In this document: one piece after another, positions 7,606-15,037 of the stretch
Layout: each line of letters opens with the position of its first letter
Numbering within the stretch: the first letter of the stretch is position 1
From: CBDUQN01 sp965369375
Lineage (GTDB): Bacteria > Krumholzibacteriota > Krumholzibacteriia > Krumholzibacteriales > Krumholzibacteriaceae
NCBI GenBank assembly: GCA_965369375.1
Contig: CBDUQN010000042.1
Span: 1-26,745 of the forward strand
DNA length: 26,745 nt
Direction: 5' to 3'
Translations under genes and position numbers: made by a program
The notes under the pieces: generated by a model
Databases searched by the model: none
What the model saw: the letters and a program-made list of their open reading frames with translations, nothing else
Told to the model about the DNA's origin: nothing

Positions 7606-8619
7606 TTGATCACATCCGGCGTGAAGAGACAAGAGACGGTATGGTTCGTTGCATGCGCCGTGGGCGCATGTTGTTTTCTTGGGTTGACAGGCTGTGAAGA
7701 GAGCACGCCGTTGCCGAACGAACCTCCGCGCGCTCCACTGATAATCTACGGACCGGCGATCGTCGAAGCCGGCGATACAGTCTATCTCGCGGCTTCGGCC
7801 ACGGATCCTGACGATGATCCGATAGTGTATGAGTGGTCGGCGAACGGCGGCTCTTTCGACAAGAGAACGGGCAGCGTTGTCGCGTGGTTCGCGCCGATCA
7901 TCAATTCCATTGAAGAGTATGAAATCACGGTAACGGTGAGGGATGACCGGGGGGCGTCGGCGAGCAGCAGCGCGGGTGTCACCGTAGTGCCGGAGGGCGT
8001 TGCGCTTGCATGGGAGGAAGATTTCGAATCATATCCCCCGCTTTCATTCCCCCCGACATGGACGCCGGGGGGGAATGCGGCGGTCCGCACCACCAATTAT
8101 GTCGACAGCACGATGAGCTTTGAAGGGGGCAAATCTCTGCGCCTCTTCGGGATCGTCACCGAGTGCTGGCCGGCCCTCACGACACGCGAGCATACCATTT
8201 CATATCCGTATCTCGATCTCGGCGATCCGTTCGAGATCATGATTGCGATACGTTGCGGCCACGAGATCGTCTCCGGATGCGATCCCCCGATCCGGGCGGC
8301 CGTCTCGCTCACCTGGTCGACCGCGATCCAGAGTCCCCGCCGCGAGCTGGTCAAGTTCATGGGAGACGGCAGAATCGTCGGCGGTCAGGGAGACAATGCG
8401 GTCTCCCTGGGAACGTATTCGACATTCGAGTGGTATCGGGTGAGGATCCGCTACGAGATCGTCTCTCATACTCAGGTCTTGGTCGGGTACTGGATCAACG
8501 GTGTTTATATGGGAAGCGGCTCGTTTTTTCCCCTCGATGAGGAGTTCGGCCTCGTTAATCTCGAGCTCATGGTGTGGGAGGGAACCGCCTGGTTTGACGC
8601 GGTCAGGATCTTCCATTAA
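7606..8619 (+). CDS. Predicted outer-membrane lipoprotein with PKD-like domain
   Basis: The 337-residue protein has a lipoprotein signal with lipobox LTGC (Cys30). A PKD/Ig-like beta-sandwich follows at about residues 45-130, with the pattern EAGDTVYLAASATDPDDDPIVYEWSANGG ... ITVTVRDDRGASAS. A longer C-terminal region (about 140-337) with EDFESYP and a final ELMVWEGTAWFDAVRIFH resembles concanavalin-like jelly-roll domains that describe an 'edge' of surface proteins. The TTG start at 7606 is chosen because GGGAGGAG at 7593-7600 lies five bases upstream; an in-frame GTG at 7621 is possible. It probably anchors to the envelope and binds glycan or protein, but no catalytic residues are recognised. 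Confidence 0.75.
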   Translation: MITSGVKRQETVWFVACAVGACCFLGLTGCEESTPLPNEPPRAPLIIYGPAIVEAGDTVYLAASATDPDDDPIVYEWSANGGSFDKRTGSVVAWFAPIINSIEEYEITVTVRDDRGASASSSAGVTVVPEGVALAWEEDFESYPPLSFPPTWTPGGNAAVRTTNYVDSTMSFEGGKSLRLFGIVTECWPALTTREHTISYPYLDLGDPFEIMIAIRCGHEIVSGCDPPIRAAVSLTWSTAIQSPRRELVKFMGDGRIVGGQGDNAVSLGTYSTFEWYRVRIRYEIVSHTQVLVGYWINGVYMGSGSFFPLDEEFGLVNLELMVWEGTAWFDAVRIFH

Positions 8620-8655
8620 GGAAGCATTTCGCCGTACCGCCGGTTTTCCGGCCTA

Positions 8656-9084
8656 TCAGCTTTCGCCGGTCAGCGTGACGCCTCTGTCCTTGAGGAAAGC
8701 CCCGAAGTTCACATCCACCTCGCTGATGTGTTTGACGAGCCAGTTGACCAGAAAGGCGTCAATGGAATCGGCAAGCAGAGGCGTCGCGCCGTCTTCTTTA
8801 TAATCTCTTTCCAGATTGGCTAATGTTGTCTTGAATTCCTCGTGCTTCGTCATGTGCTCTTCGAGCGTGGGGTATTCATTGGCCTTCATGTGTTTCTCTT
8901 CGGCCGAGAAATGAAAGTCGGTATACTCGATCAGGAAGTTCAGCGTTCTTGCGATCTCGTTCGGGCCTTTGCTTTCCTCGATGGCGCTCGTCATATCGTT
9001 GAGACGCTGAATCAACATCTTGTGCTGCTCGTCGATCAGCTCTACACCAACCGACAGGTTGTCACTCCAATGTATTTTCTCCAT
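8656..9084 (-). CDS. Bacteriohemerythrin
   Basis: A 142-residue single-domain hemerythrin with the complete di-iron ligand set: H21, H58, E62, H77, H81, H119 and D124 (EQHK, HFSAE, HMTKH, HISEVD). The N-terminal W-S-D-N-L-S-VGV-x-x-ID-x-QH pattern is typical. Such proteins bind O2 reversibly and serve in oxygen sensing, storage or delivery in microaerobic bacteria. It lies 48 bases downstream of the GlsB-like gene on the same strand, and the two may form a small stress-related unit. Its own ribosome site is GGAGG-like (the plus strand reads ctcctta before the start). It converges with the PKD lipoprotein. Confidence 0.95.
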   Translation of the reverse strand: MEKIHWSDNLSVGVELIDEQHKMLIQRLNDMTSAIEESKGPNEIARTLNFLIEYTDFHFSAEEKHMKANEYPTLEEHMTKHEEFKTTLANLERDYKEDGATPLLADSIDAFLVNWLVKHISEVDVNFGAFLKDRGVTLTGES

Positions 9085-9132
9085 GAAACGTTCCTCCTTA
9101 TCGCGGTGTCATTCGGACGATTCCCTGCGAGC

Positions 9133-9372
9133 TTACTTCCTGATAAGACCGATCAGGAAGAGCAGGACGATAGCTCCCGCCAGCGCCGTCACGAGAGAGC
9201 CGATTAAGCCGCCTACCGTGAGACCGAGCCATCCGAACAGGAACCCGCCGAGGATCGCCCCGATCACGCCGACAATGAGGTTCCCGAGGAAGCCGAAACC
9301 ACGGCCTTCCATGATCTGGCCGGCAAGCCATCCTGCCACCAGGCCGATGATGAGAAACCAGATAATGCTCAT
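9133..9372 (-). CDS. GlsB/YeaQ/YmgE-type small membrane protein
   Basis: This 79-residue protein is almost entirely three hydrophobic, glycine-rich helices. It shows the family signature LVAGWLAGQIMEGRGFGFLGNLIVGVIGAILGGFLFGWLG. Members of the transglycosylase-associated/GlsB family are inner-membrane proteins induced by stress; the molecular role is unsettled. An AAGGAAGGTGCG sequence immediately upstream gives a good ribosome site. A broken dehydrogenase reading frame ends 39 bases upstream. Confidence 0.92.
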   Translation of the reverse strand: MSIIWFLIIGLVAGWLAGQIMEGRGFGFLGNLIVGVIGAILGGFLFGWLGLTVGGLIGSLVTALAGAIVLLFLIGLIRK

Positions 9373-9411
9373 CGCCGCACCTTCCTTTCTGAATGATTCT
9401 CGCCCATACTA

Positions 9412-9528
9412 CTATATGACCGGTCTCGAAATTGCGACGACGTCCCCCCACCCCTGTTTCAGGAGCGCCGCGGTTGCAGCCGGCCCGATCCCGTCCGGGT
9501 TCCCTATAAACAGCACGCTGTTATTCAT
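9412..9528 (-). pseudogene. Truncated short-chain dehydrogenase, N-terminal remnant
   Basis: A 38-codon frame opens with ATG at 9528, ten bases after the stop of the NodB-like gene, behind a TGGAGG ribosome site. Its translation starts MNNSVLFIGNPDGIG and continues AATAALLKQGWGDVVAISRP. This is the beta1-loop-alpha1-beta2 start of a Rossmann dehydrogenase: G-x3-GIG cofactor loop, then a strand ending ISRP that fits NADPH-preferring SDRs. A TAG at 9414-9412 ends it where a full SDR would need about 200 more residues, and the downstream 39 bases lead straight into the GlsB-like gene. I read it as the surviving end of a deleted operon gene. It could also be a short translated peptide. Confidence 0.6.
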
Positions 9529-9537
9529 CAGCCTCCA

Positions 9538-10833
9538 CTATCTGTTGACATAGTGCTGCCCGCGTTTTATTCGGGACGCGGCTAGCAAGAATTTAGGCAG
9601 AAACCTCGTCAAACGGTACAGGTTGACGGGATTTGACAGGTACCTGATAAAACCGAAGTAGAGCGGGTGCATCACCGGCACGAAGACGCCGCCGACGCGT
9701 TCCGCATTGGAAAAATGGGTGATGAAGCCATCGAGCAGATGACGGGCGAATCGAGAATCGGGTGGTGCCGAGATGTCGGCGTAATGCTGACCGATGCTCA
9801 ATGTCTTCCTGATCCCGTCGGTGCCCATCAAGCGCAGTGGATGGTAATACCCGTTTTGAAAGATCGTATCATAGAGGTAGTGTGCGTCGTCAATTGCATC
9901 GGGCGTTTTCTCCGTTGAATTTGTATGCAGCTCGCCTCCGTGCATGCAGACGCCCGCCACTTCACCGCCTATGATCTCTTCCAGTGTTTGTTTCTCCAGG
10001 ATGGCTGCTGCTGATTCATCGGATTGATGTCTCTGGGCTGTCGTGACGAATTCGCCGTGGAGGGCTATTTCAAAATCTCCCGTGTCGTCCATATACCGTC
10101 TGATATCATTCGCGCCGTAGAAGAATCCCATCGGCCTCACATATGCCGTGCTTCTGAGCGAATAGCGGGCCTCGAGATCATAGATTCGAGGCAGGAGCAT
10201 GATAGCCTTGTCAACGTCATGTCTCGTGGAAACCGCGACGCGGTACGGCCGCCCGCTTCTGTGCGGAAGGGTCCAGATACGCATGTCCGGTATGCCGCGG
10301 TCATGATGAGCCCCGGCGATGAGAGATCGCAGTCTGTTGAGTGTGTCGGATTCGTATCGTTTCTTCGATTCGACCTCTTCGCGGAGCGCACGCAGGACGG
10401 GTGTTACCTGCCGCTCAAGGATATCGGATTCCCCGTCCGGGCGGACAACAGAGATGTGGCCGTATCCCAGATGCCGTAATAGTTCAACGAAGAAATCCCG
10501 GTCTTCCATCCGGGACGCGCAGGTGATTCTTATCGGCCCGGCCGGGATCGATGAGATGATGGACAGATCGGTGGGAGGCATGAAGAGCATTTTCCCGTCG
10601 ATTTCAATGACACCGTCGGCAAGATCGCAGGATATCCGCAGAATGCCGGACTCGGTAATGAAAACATCGAGGGCGGCTCTTTGCCTGCTCTCCCACCATC
10701 GGGCGATCGTGCCCTGCGGCACCTTCCATACATTGTCGTGGGAATCGATATGCTGGAGAAACGCTTCATAGACCGGTCGATCTCGCATGAACATGTGGCG
10801 CTTGACAGCACGGGTTACCATGCCGGGATTCAT
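9538..10833 (-). CDS. NodB-like polysaccharide deacetylase-family protein with leading tail module
   Basis: The 431-residue protein carries a carbohydrate-esterase-4-like core from about residue 195. VSTRHDVD (H205, D206, D208) stands where NodB enzymes have the DD metal motif, followed by LHGEFVTT and GVCMHGGELH, which could supply metal His ligands. The first 120 residues are odd. A tryptophan-rich segment (NVWKVPQGTIARWWESR) plus a small beta-sandwich look like the region that normally follows a deacetylase core, so a tail precedes the only core. No signal peptide is seen. The ATG overlaps the acyl carrier protein stop by four bases, implying translational coupling. By family it would remove acyl groups from an amino sugar or act as a related hydrolase in the acyl-carrier pathway; substrate unknown. 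Confidence 0.72.
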   Translation of the reverse strand: MNPGMVTRAVKRHMFMRDRPVYEAFLQHIDSHDNVWKVPQGTIARWWESRQRAALDVFITESGILRISCDLADGVIEIDGKMLFMPPTDLSIISSIPAGPIRITCASRMEDRDFFVELLRHLGYGHISVVRPDGESDILERQVTPVLRALREEVESKKRYESDTLNRLRSLIAGAHHDRGIPDMRIWTLPHRSGRPYRVAVSTRHDVDKAIMLLPRIYDLEARYSLRSTAYVRPMGFFYGANDIRRYMDDTGDFEIALHGEFVTTAQRHQSDESAAAILEKQTLEEIIGGEVAGVCMHGGELHTNSTEKTPDAIDDAHYLYDTIFQNGYYHPLRLMGTDGIRKTLSIGQHYADISAPPDSRFARHLLDGFITHFSNAERVGGVFVPVMHPLYFGFIRYLSNPVNLYRLTRFLPKFLLAASRIKRGQHYVNR

Positions 10834-11096
10834 GAGCCGGTCCTGTTTGTGTGATCAGTGACGAAATCGATCATCTTATCGAGACTGTCGAAGATGTCAA
10901 AGTCGTCATCGTCTATATAAACACCGAAATGCTCTTCGATTTCAGCGACCATTTCGATTCCGCTCATGGAATCGAGACCGAGACCCTTGCGGAATATCGG
11001 CACATCGGAGGGTATGGTCTGAGGATCGGGTTGATCCGACATCCTACGGGCTATAATGCGTCTCAGTTCCTGCTCGATGGCAGCTCTGTCACTCAT
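10830..11096 (-). CDS. Dedicated acyl carrier protein
   Basis: An 88-residue ACP with the phosphopantetheine attachment site GLGLDSMSGIEM (Ser43), helix III VAEIEEHFGVYIDDDDFD and a short C-terminal helix. Its acidic composition and length are typical of stand-alone carriers. It is sandwiched between an FkbH-like gene (15-base gap) and the NodB-like gene (4-base overlap) rather than beside fatty-acid genes. This points to a pathway-specific carrier that holds a small acyl thioester such as a glyceryl group. A phosphopantetheinyl transferase from elsewhere would be needed to activate it. Confidence 0.93.
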   Translation of the reverse strand: MSDRAAIEQELRRIIARRMSDQPDPQTIPSDVPIFRKGLGLDSMSGIEMVAEIEEHFGVYIDDDDFDIFDSLDKMIDFVTDHTNRTGS

Positions 11097-11111
11097 GGAA
11101 ACAACCTTGCA

Positions 11112-12146
11112 TTATGAGACGTATTCCATTTTGATCCACTCCGGCATCGGGGCCGGGCCTTCCGAGAGATCATAAACAAACACGCTTGATGTATCGTCAC
11201 TGAGCTCTTTGTCTTTGTCGAACCCGATTATCTTGTATAGAAGGCCGATCTGCCGGTTCCGGTCGGTTTTGATATACTTCGCGCGAACCTGCCTGCAGCC
11301 GCTCTTGATCGCTTCATGCGTGAGATACGAGATGAACGCGGTGCCGAGCCCTCTGCCGGCGACGCGGCACGATACGAGGAGGATCTCGATGTTCCATATG
11401 TCCTCCTGCCTCTGGACGAGAGCCACTCCGCACCGGCCGTAGTCACCGTACTTGTCTACGAGCGAGGCTATATAGAATTCGTGATCGGCGGCCTCGAAAA
11501 AAGCGGCGATCTCGTCGTCTGAGTACCTGATGCCGGTTGAATTGAATTGATTCGTTCGTGTAACGAGCTCGCTGATGCGGTGCAAATCGTCTTGTGTCGC
11601 GATGCCGGGATATGCCTTCATGCCGAGAGAGTTGAAAAACGCCTCCCTTCTCCCTTCGAACTCCTGCTCCTCCTCGCGGCGCGTAGCTTCCTCGACATAC
11701 ATTTGTCCCCGGGAGCGCGACTCGGGCGTGTCATATTTCATCTGCATCTCCGGAAGATCCGGCAGTTGCAGATAATCGGCGGCGTCAAACGTGTGGACTT
11801 CCGGGAGGACGGCCTTTACGGATTCTCTCTCGAACGGGTTGTCATCGATGAATGCAACGCTATCGAGCCCGATGTTCAGTGTTTCGGCGATCTCCGCGAC
11901 ATTCTTTTCCTTTGGCTCCCAGTTGACATGTGGATAGACGAAATAATCCGCGAGATCGAATTGCTCGATGAATTTCAGAGCTTCCGGCTCGTTCTTGCTG
12001 GCTATCGATTGGATGATTCCCCGGTTCTTTATCTCTTCGAGGACCGTGCGTATCCGGGGGCGCAAACGCACTTCCGGATCTTCGAGACATATTCCATCCC
12101 AGAGTGTGTTATCGAGATCCCAGATAACGCACTTGATGCTTGCCAA
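11112..12146 (-). CDS. FkbH-like HAD-IIIC protein with C-terminal GNAT-like domain
   Basis: The HAD nucleophile motif WDLDNTLWDG (D10, D12) opens the protein. SIASKNEPEAL (motif II region) and FIDDNPFERE (motif IV acidic pair) follow. Residues of about 190-335 have a GNAT-like fold (DKYGDYGRCGVALV ... RVAGRGLGTAFISYLTHEAI). This is the FkbH arrangement; characterised members take the glyceryl group from 1,3-bisphosphoglycerate, remove phosphate and load it on an ACP. Length (344) matches the core form without the N-terminal extension of longer homologs. The TTG start at 12146 is favoured by AGGAGG at 12160-12155, eight bases upstream. It lies 27 bases after the hexapeptide acyltransferase and before the ACP, in one operon. 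Confidence 0.9.
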   Translation of the reverse strand: MASIKCVIWDLDNTLWDGICLEDPEVRLRPRIRTVLEEIKNRGIIQSIASKNEPEALKFIEQFDLADYFVYPHVNWEPKEKNVAEIAETLNIGLDSVAFIDDNPFERESVKAVLPEVHTFDAADYLQLPDLPEMQMKYDTPESRSRGQMYVEEATRREEEQEFEGRREAFFNSLGMKAYPGIATQDDLHRISELVTRTNQFNSTGIRYSDDEIAAFFEAADHEFYIASLVDKYGDYGRCGVALVQRQEDIWNIEILLVSCRVAGRGLGTAFISYLTHEAIKSGCRQVRAKYIKTDRNRQIGLLYKIIGFDKDKELSDDTSSVFVYDLSEGPAPMPEWIKMEYVS

Positions 12147-12173
12147 GGGTGTAACCTCCTGTTTTCATCGGTG

Positions 12174-12683
12174 TCAGCGATCGTCTTCCTGAGGGTTCTT
12201 CTTTCTCAATGGGCGCAGTCCCCGCTGGAACGCCTCCATGCTCTTTCCCCGTCCCAGGGTGGCCGTAACGCGGGCTATCGGCTTCGCATCGGGGACACCC
12301 CCGACAAGAGTATAGGGAGGAACGTCACGGCTCACAACAGAGCTTGCCGACACGACGGCGCCCTCTCCGATAGTGACATTCGGCAGGACCACGGAATTGG
12401 GCCCGACAAACGCGTCCGGTCCGATGACCACCGTTCCCTCATCGCGGTTATGAGCAAGAATGATGCAAGAGATGCCAATCACTGTATTCTCATATATAGT
12501 AACATTTTGCGGGTATTTATCATCGATATAGACGTTTGCCCCGATAAAGACGGGCCTGTGAATCTTCACGCCCCGCGCTTTATGCAACCACACTCTCAGG
12601 GATTCGGCTCCCGGGGAGAGTCTCGCCAGGACATGGAGCGTCCGCTGCCATAACAGGAACGGGATGCTGAGTAATCGGGGCAC
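12174..12683 (-). CDS. Left-handed beta-helix (hexapeptide) acyltransferase
   Basis: This 169-residue protein has hexad repeats (IHRPVFIGANVYIDD, VTIYENTVIGISCIILAH, VVIGPDAFVGPNSVVLPNVTIGEGAVVSASSVVSRD). It ends its helix with YTLVGGVPDAKPIAR, the GxPAK-like motif of the WbbJ/CysE/maltose-acetyltransferase group. These enzymes transfer acetyl or other acyl groups from CoA or ACP to sugars, amino sugars or serine. A short hydrophobic/basic N-terminal segment may associate with the membrane. The start is GTG with AAAGGT upstream. It is the first gene after the operon promoter, so it is the natural candidate to pass an acyl unit from the ACP or CoA to a glycan (inference). Confidence 0.88.
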   Translation of the reverse strand: MPRLLSIPFLLWQRTLHVLARLSPGAESLRVWLHKARGVKIHRPVFIGANVYIDDKYPQNVTIYENTVIGISCIILAHNRDEGTVVIGPDAFVGPNSVVLPNVTIGEGAVVSASSVVSRDVPPYTLVGGVPDAKPIARVTATLGRGKSMEAFQRGLRPLRKKNPQEDDR

Positions 12684-12713
12684 GTCACGACCTTTCTGTG
12701 TTATTTCAACCCT

Positions 12714-12727
12714 TTATTCTAGAATAA
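12714..12727. promoter_or_regulatory. Perfect 14-bp palindrome at the predicted transcription start
   Basis: TTATTCTAGAATAA is a perfect palindrome two bases downstream of the expected start of the operon transcript and about 30 bases before the GTG of the acyltransferase gene. Its position fits a repressor operator, but no regulator gene lies next to it. Confidence 0.4.
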
Positions 12728-12735
12728 CATAGAAG

Positions 12736-12764
12736 ATTTTATCATTATTAAATATTCATTTCAA
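12736..12764 (-). promoter_or_regulatory. Sigma-70-type promoter of the FkbH/ACP operon
   Basis: On the minus strand the -35 box TTGAAA (12764-12759) and -10 box TAAAAT (12741-12736) each match consensus at five of six positions, with an ideal 17-bp spacer that is A+T-rich. Predicted start is near 12729, giving a leader of about 46 bases. All four downstream genes and the SDR remnant are spaced or overlapped as one transcription unit. Confidence 0.65.
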
Positions 12765-12824
12765 GCTGTTTTAATGTCAAGACAAAAGAACTCCAAATCT
12801 CCAAGAGCCGGCAATCAACAATTC

Positions 12825-12856
12825 CAGGTGCTTATATAATCAGGTGCTTATATAAT
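12825..12856. repeat. Perfect 16-bp tandem direct repeat
   Basis: CAGGTGCTTATATAAT occurs twice head to tail (12825-12840 and 12841-12856) in the 224-bp gap between the acyltransferase and the MaoC-SDR gene. It lies about 60 bp upstream of the operon promoter. It could be paired activator sites or a simple replication-slippage duplication. Confidence 0.85.
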
Positions 12857-12907
12857 ATTGACCGGGGAAAACTCGATGCCGATAGAGGCGCCCTCCCGCG
12901 CTGGAAG

Positions 12908-14341
12908 TTATTTCTCCTCCGGCGAGATAGAAGAATCTCTGAGAATACGCAGGTGTTCCAACAAGATCGATACCGCGTCTTCATTTTTCAACGGCAATAG
13001 CGAAGCTGTCTGATCGGTGGCCATTCTCGGCAGCCGGGGCTTGTGGATAGCAATATCTTGATGAGTTTTTTCCATAAAGGCGCAAAGCGCTTCACCGGCC
13101 ATCTTGGCTGCGACATATTCGCCCATATCTGATGGAAGCTCGTCGATGAAAACGGATGAGGGGTAAAAGATCCCTCTCAATCCGAGAGGACTCAACTGTT
13201 CGACAATTCTCTCGAATCCGATAACATAGTAGTCGCAGAATTCCTGGAATAAAGCGGCCGAAAACGATCCCTTCCTTCCTATGGCAATAAACGGAGTGGC
13301 GAAATAATACAGATGTGTCGGGGTCCAATCACCGCCGAGTCTGTCACCTGCCTCCATTTTGGCATCGAGAACGTTCAAAGAAAGGCAGTCGGCGCATCCG
13401 CCTCCGGAGACGATATCATCAACAATGCGGCGGGAATCCTCAACTCCTTGATTGTACGTGATCCTGACCTCTGCTCCTCCCGCGGATAGAAGTTTAGCCG
13501 TTACTTCGCCCAAACCACGGGAGCCACCGACGACCAACGCGCGTTGACCCGCAAACTCATTGGGCTTCACCTGCCCATGTACGTCCGCAATGCTGATTTG
13601 CTCTCTCGGAGGGGGGCGATAGAAAACCGTAACAGTGCCTGCCATCCTCGGCGAGCTGATCTTCATCAACACCTTGCCGAATCGCCTGTCCATTTTTGCG
13701 ACCTCATACGTCAACGAAGAGGACTCGCCGGTCTCGTGTTCGAAACCAAGGTCGAGCATGGAGTACAGAGAGTGCAGCCCCGGACATATCATGCCCACAA
13801 GTCGAGTGGTAGCAAGCAATTGTGCGATCTGCAGCGGCGGCAGCAGCGCGGTCAGGTGTTGAAAGAGCAGGGCGGATGCTTCGAGATCGAGATACAATTC
13901 AAGACTTCCCGATGCTTTCTCCACTTCATCTTCAGATAGTTCGATGCATTCATCGAGCTTTGGAAGTCCCTTGGAAAAACAATCCGCATCGAAGCCTTTT
14001 GAACGACCCCAGTTGATATCAAGGCTCGTTGCCACGAAACCTCCAACGGTTAATTCAATTTCAACATGCCCATCGCTTTCGTTCTTCACCGAATAAATAA
14101 CTTCTTCATCTATCCGAATGGGATTTCTGAATGCTGCTTTGATCGAGCGCAACTCGATGTTCTCTGTCTTATCCGACAGCCAGTTATCCAAAGCCCACAA
14201 GGTGGAATGAACGCCGTGCACGACTGTCGACCCAAAAAGCAATCTTCGTGCGGCAACGGCATCTGTATGCAGCGGATTACAGTCTCCTGAAAGTTCTGAA
14301 AAGGCGAGCTGATGCTCGAGATCGAACCTGTGACATGTCAT
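12908..14341 (-). CDS. MaoC-type hydratase / short-chain dehydrogenase fusion
   Basis: The 477-residue protein starts with a hot-dog hydratase motif FSELSGDCNPLHTD (catalytic pair D20, H25), then FGSTVVHGVHS. A second hot-dog-like half (about 165-245: GLHSLYSMLDLGFEHETGESSSLTYEVAKMDRRFG) follows. From about residue 267 it is an SDR: GGSRGLG cofactor loop, then S-S-V-F and YVAAK (Y409, K413), so the catalytic Tyr/Lys pair is intact. It could reversibly hydrate/dehydrate a 3-hydroxyacyl thioester and reduce a keto group, two steps of a fatty-acid or polyketide-like cycle in one chain. It lies upstream of the FkbH/ACP operon on the same strand, separated by 224 bp including that operon's promoter. 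The reductase partner and the acyl substrate are inferred from neighbours. Confidence 0.82.
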   Translation of the reverse strand: MTCHRFDLEHQLAFSELSGDCNPLHTDAVAARRLLFGSTVVHGVHSTLWALDNWLSDKTENIELRSIKAAFRNPIRIDEEVIYSVKNESDGHVEIELTVGGFVATSLDINWGRSKGFDADCFSKGLPKLDECIELSEDEVEKASGSLELYLDLEASALLFQHLTALLPPLQIAQLLATTRLVGMICPGLHSLYSMLDLGFEHETGESSSLTYEVAKMDRRFGKVLMKISSPRMAGTVTVFYRPPPREQISIADVHGQVKPNEFAGQRALVVGGSRGLGEVTAKLLSAGGAEVRITYNQGVEDSRRIVDDIVSGGGCADCLSLNVLDAKMEAGDRLGGDWTPTHLYYFATPFIAIGRKGSFSAALFQEFCDYYVIGFERIVEQLSPLGLRGIFYPSSVFIDELPSDMGEYVAAKMAGEALCAFMEKTHQDIAIHKPRLPRMATDQTASLLPLKNEDAVSILLEHLRILRDSSISPEEK

Positions 14342-14428
14342 ATCGATTCCTCTCCTCGTGCTCGAATCGCGGCTTATTCAATCAACAGCATCCCGAACCG
14401 ATTCATCTGCTGGTCGTAATCGGTCAAT

Positions 14429-15037
14429 TTATTTGAACTTCATCCATTTCGCTTTCTCGCCGGTATCGGCCCACTCTTCCCAGTCTGTCTTGTAGTAGGC
14501 GATCACGTCACGGATCTGATCCGCCGACAGGTAGCCGACATGGACAAACAGCGTATGTCCCTGTGGTGAATAGAAGCGGTGCTCGGGAACCGTCTTGTAC
14601 CAGAGCTCAGCTGCAAGCACTCGTTCGGGATCAGACTTGAATCGCCCGGACCACTGCTTCGCCGTAGCCACCGTCGCATGATCGTTGTATCCGGTGCTTT
14701 TCCCCGTCATTATGGTGAGAAAAACAATCTGATTATGCATTTCTTTCTCGACCTTTTTTGTTTCCGGCGTCTGCCGCCCGCACTCCGTGCACCATGTGGC
14801 CGCGTACTCCGACCACACGAATCGCCCTTCGAAATCCGTCATTGAAACGGGTTCACCAAGCGCGTTGGGTCTTGGCTCCTGAGTTCTCCCCGAGGAATAG
14901 GAGGTGTCGTTCATGTTTCCGACGATCTTCTCGAGACCTTTCATTCTGCCCCAGGAACGTTTGACCGGCCCCTTGTCGCCACAGCCCGGTATCGCGAGCA
15001 CGAGTGGAACCAAAAGCAGCAAGAGACATTTTTTCAT
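14429..15037 (-). CDS. Thioredoxin-like lipoprotein
   Basis: The leader MKKCLLLLLVPLVLAIPGC has a lipobox with lipidated C19. After a linker, a thioredoxin fold contains the active site WCTECGRQTPE (C83 and C86), so it should be redox active outside the cytoplasm. The insert with TGKSTGYNDHATVATAKQW is longer than in thioredoxin and resembles TlpA/ResA or bacterioferritin-comigratory-type redoxins. The later YSPQGHTLFVHVGYLSADQI supplies the usual strand pair, though the cis-Pro before strand 4 is not obvious. Its ATG overlaps the stop of the GNAT-YoaP gene by four bases, so translation is probably coupled. Confidence 0.82.
   Translation of the reverse strand: MKKCLLLLLVPLVLAIPGCGDKGPVKRSWGRMKGLEKIVGNMNDTSYSSGRTQEPRPNALGEPVSMTDFEGRFVWSEYAATWCTECGRQTPETKKVEKEMHNQIVFLTIMTGKSTGYNDHATVATAKQWSGRFKSDPERVLAAELWYKTVPEHRFYSPQGHTLFVHVGYLSADQIRDVIAYYKTDWEEWADTGEKAKWMKFK

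Noticed and set aside
8639..8652. GCCGG-TTTT-CCGGC hairpin between the PKD lipoprotein and hemerythrin genes
   Set aside because: Only a 5-bp stem and no T-tract follow; too weak to call a terminator.
11547..12653. 368-codon plus-strand frame across the FkbH and acyltransferase genes
   Set aside because: It runs antisense to two motif-rich genes and crosses their boundary.
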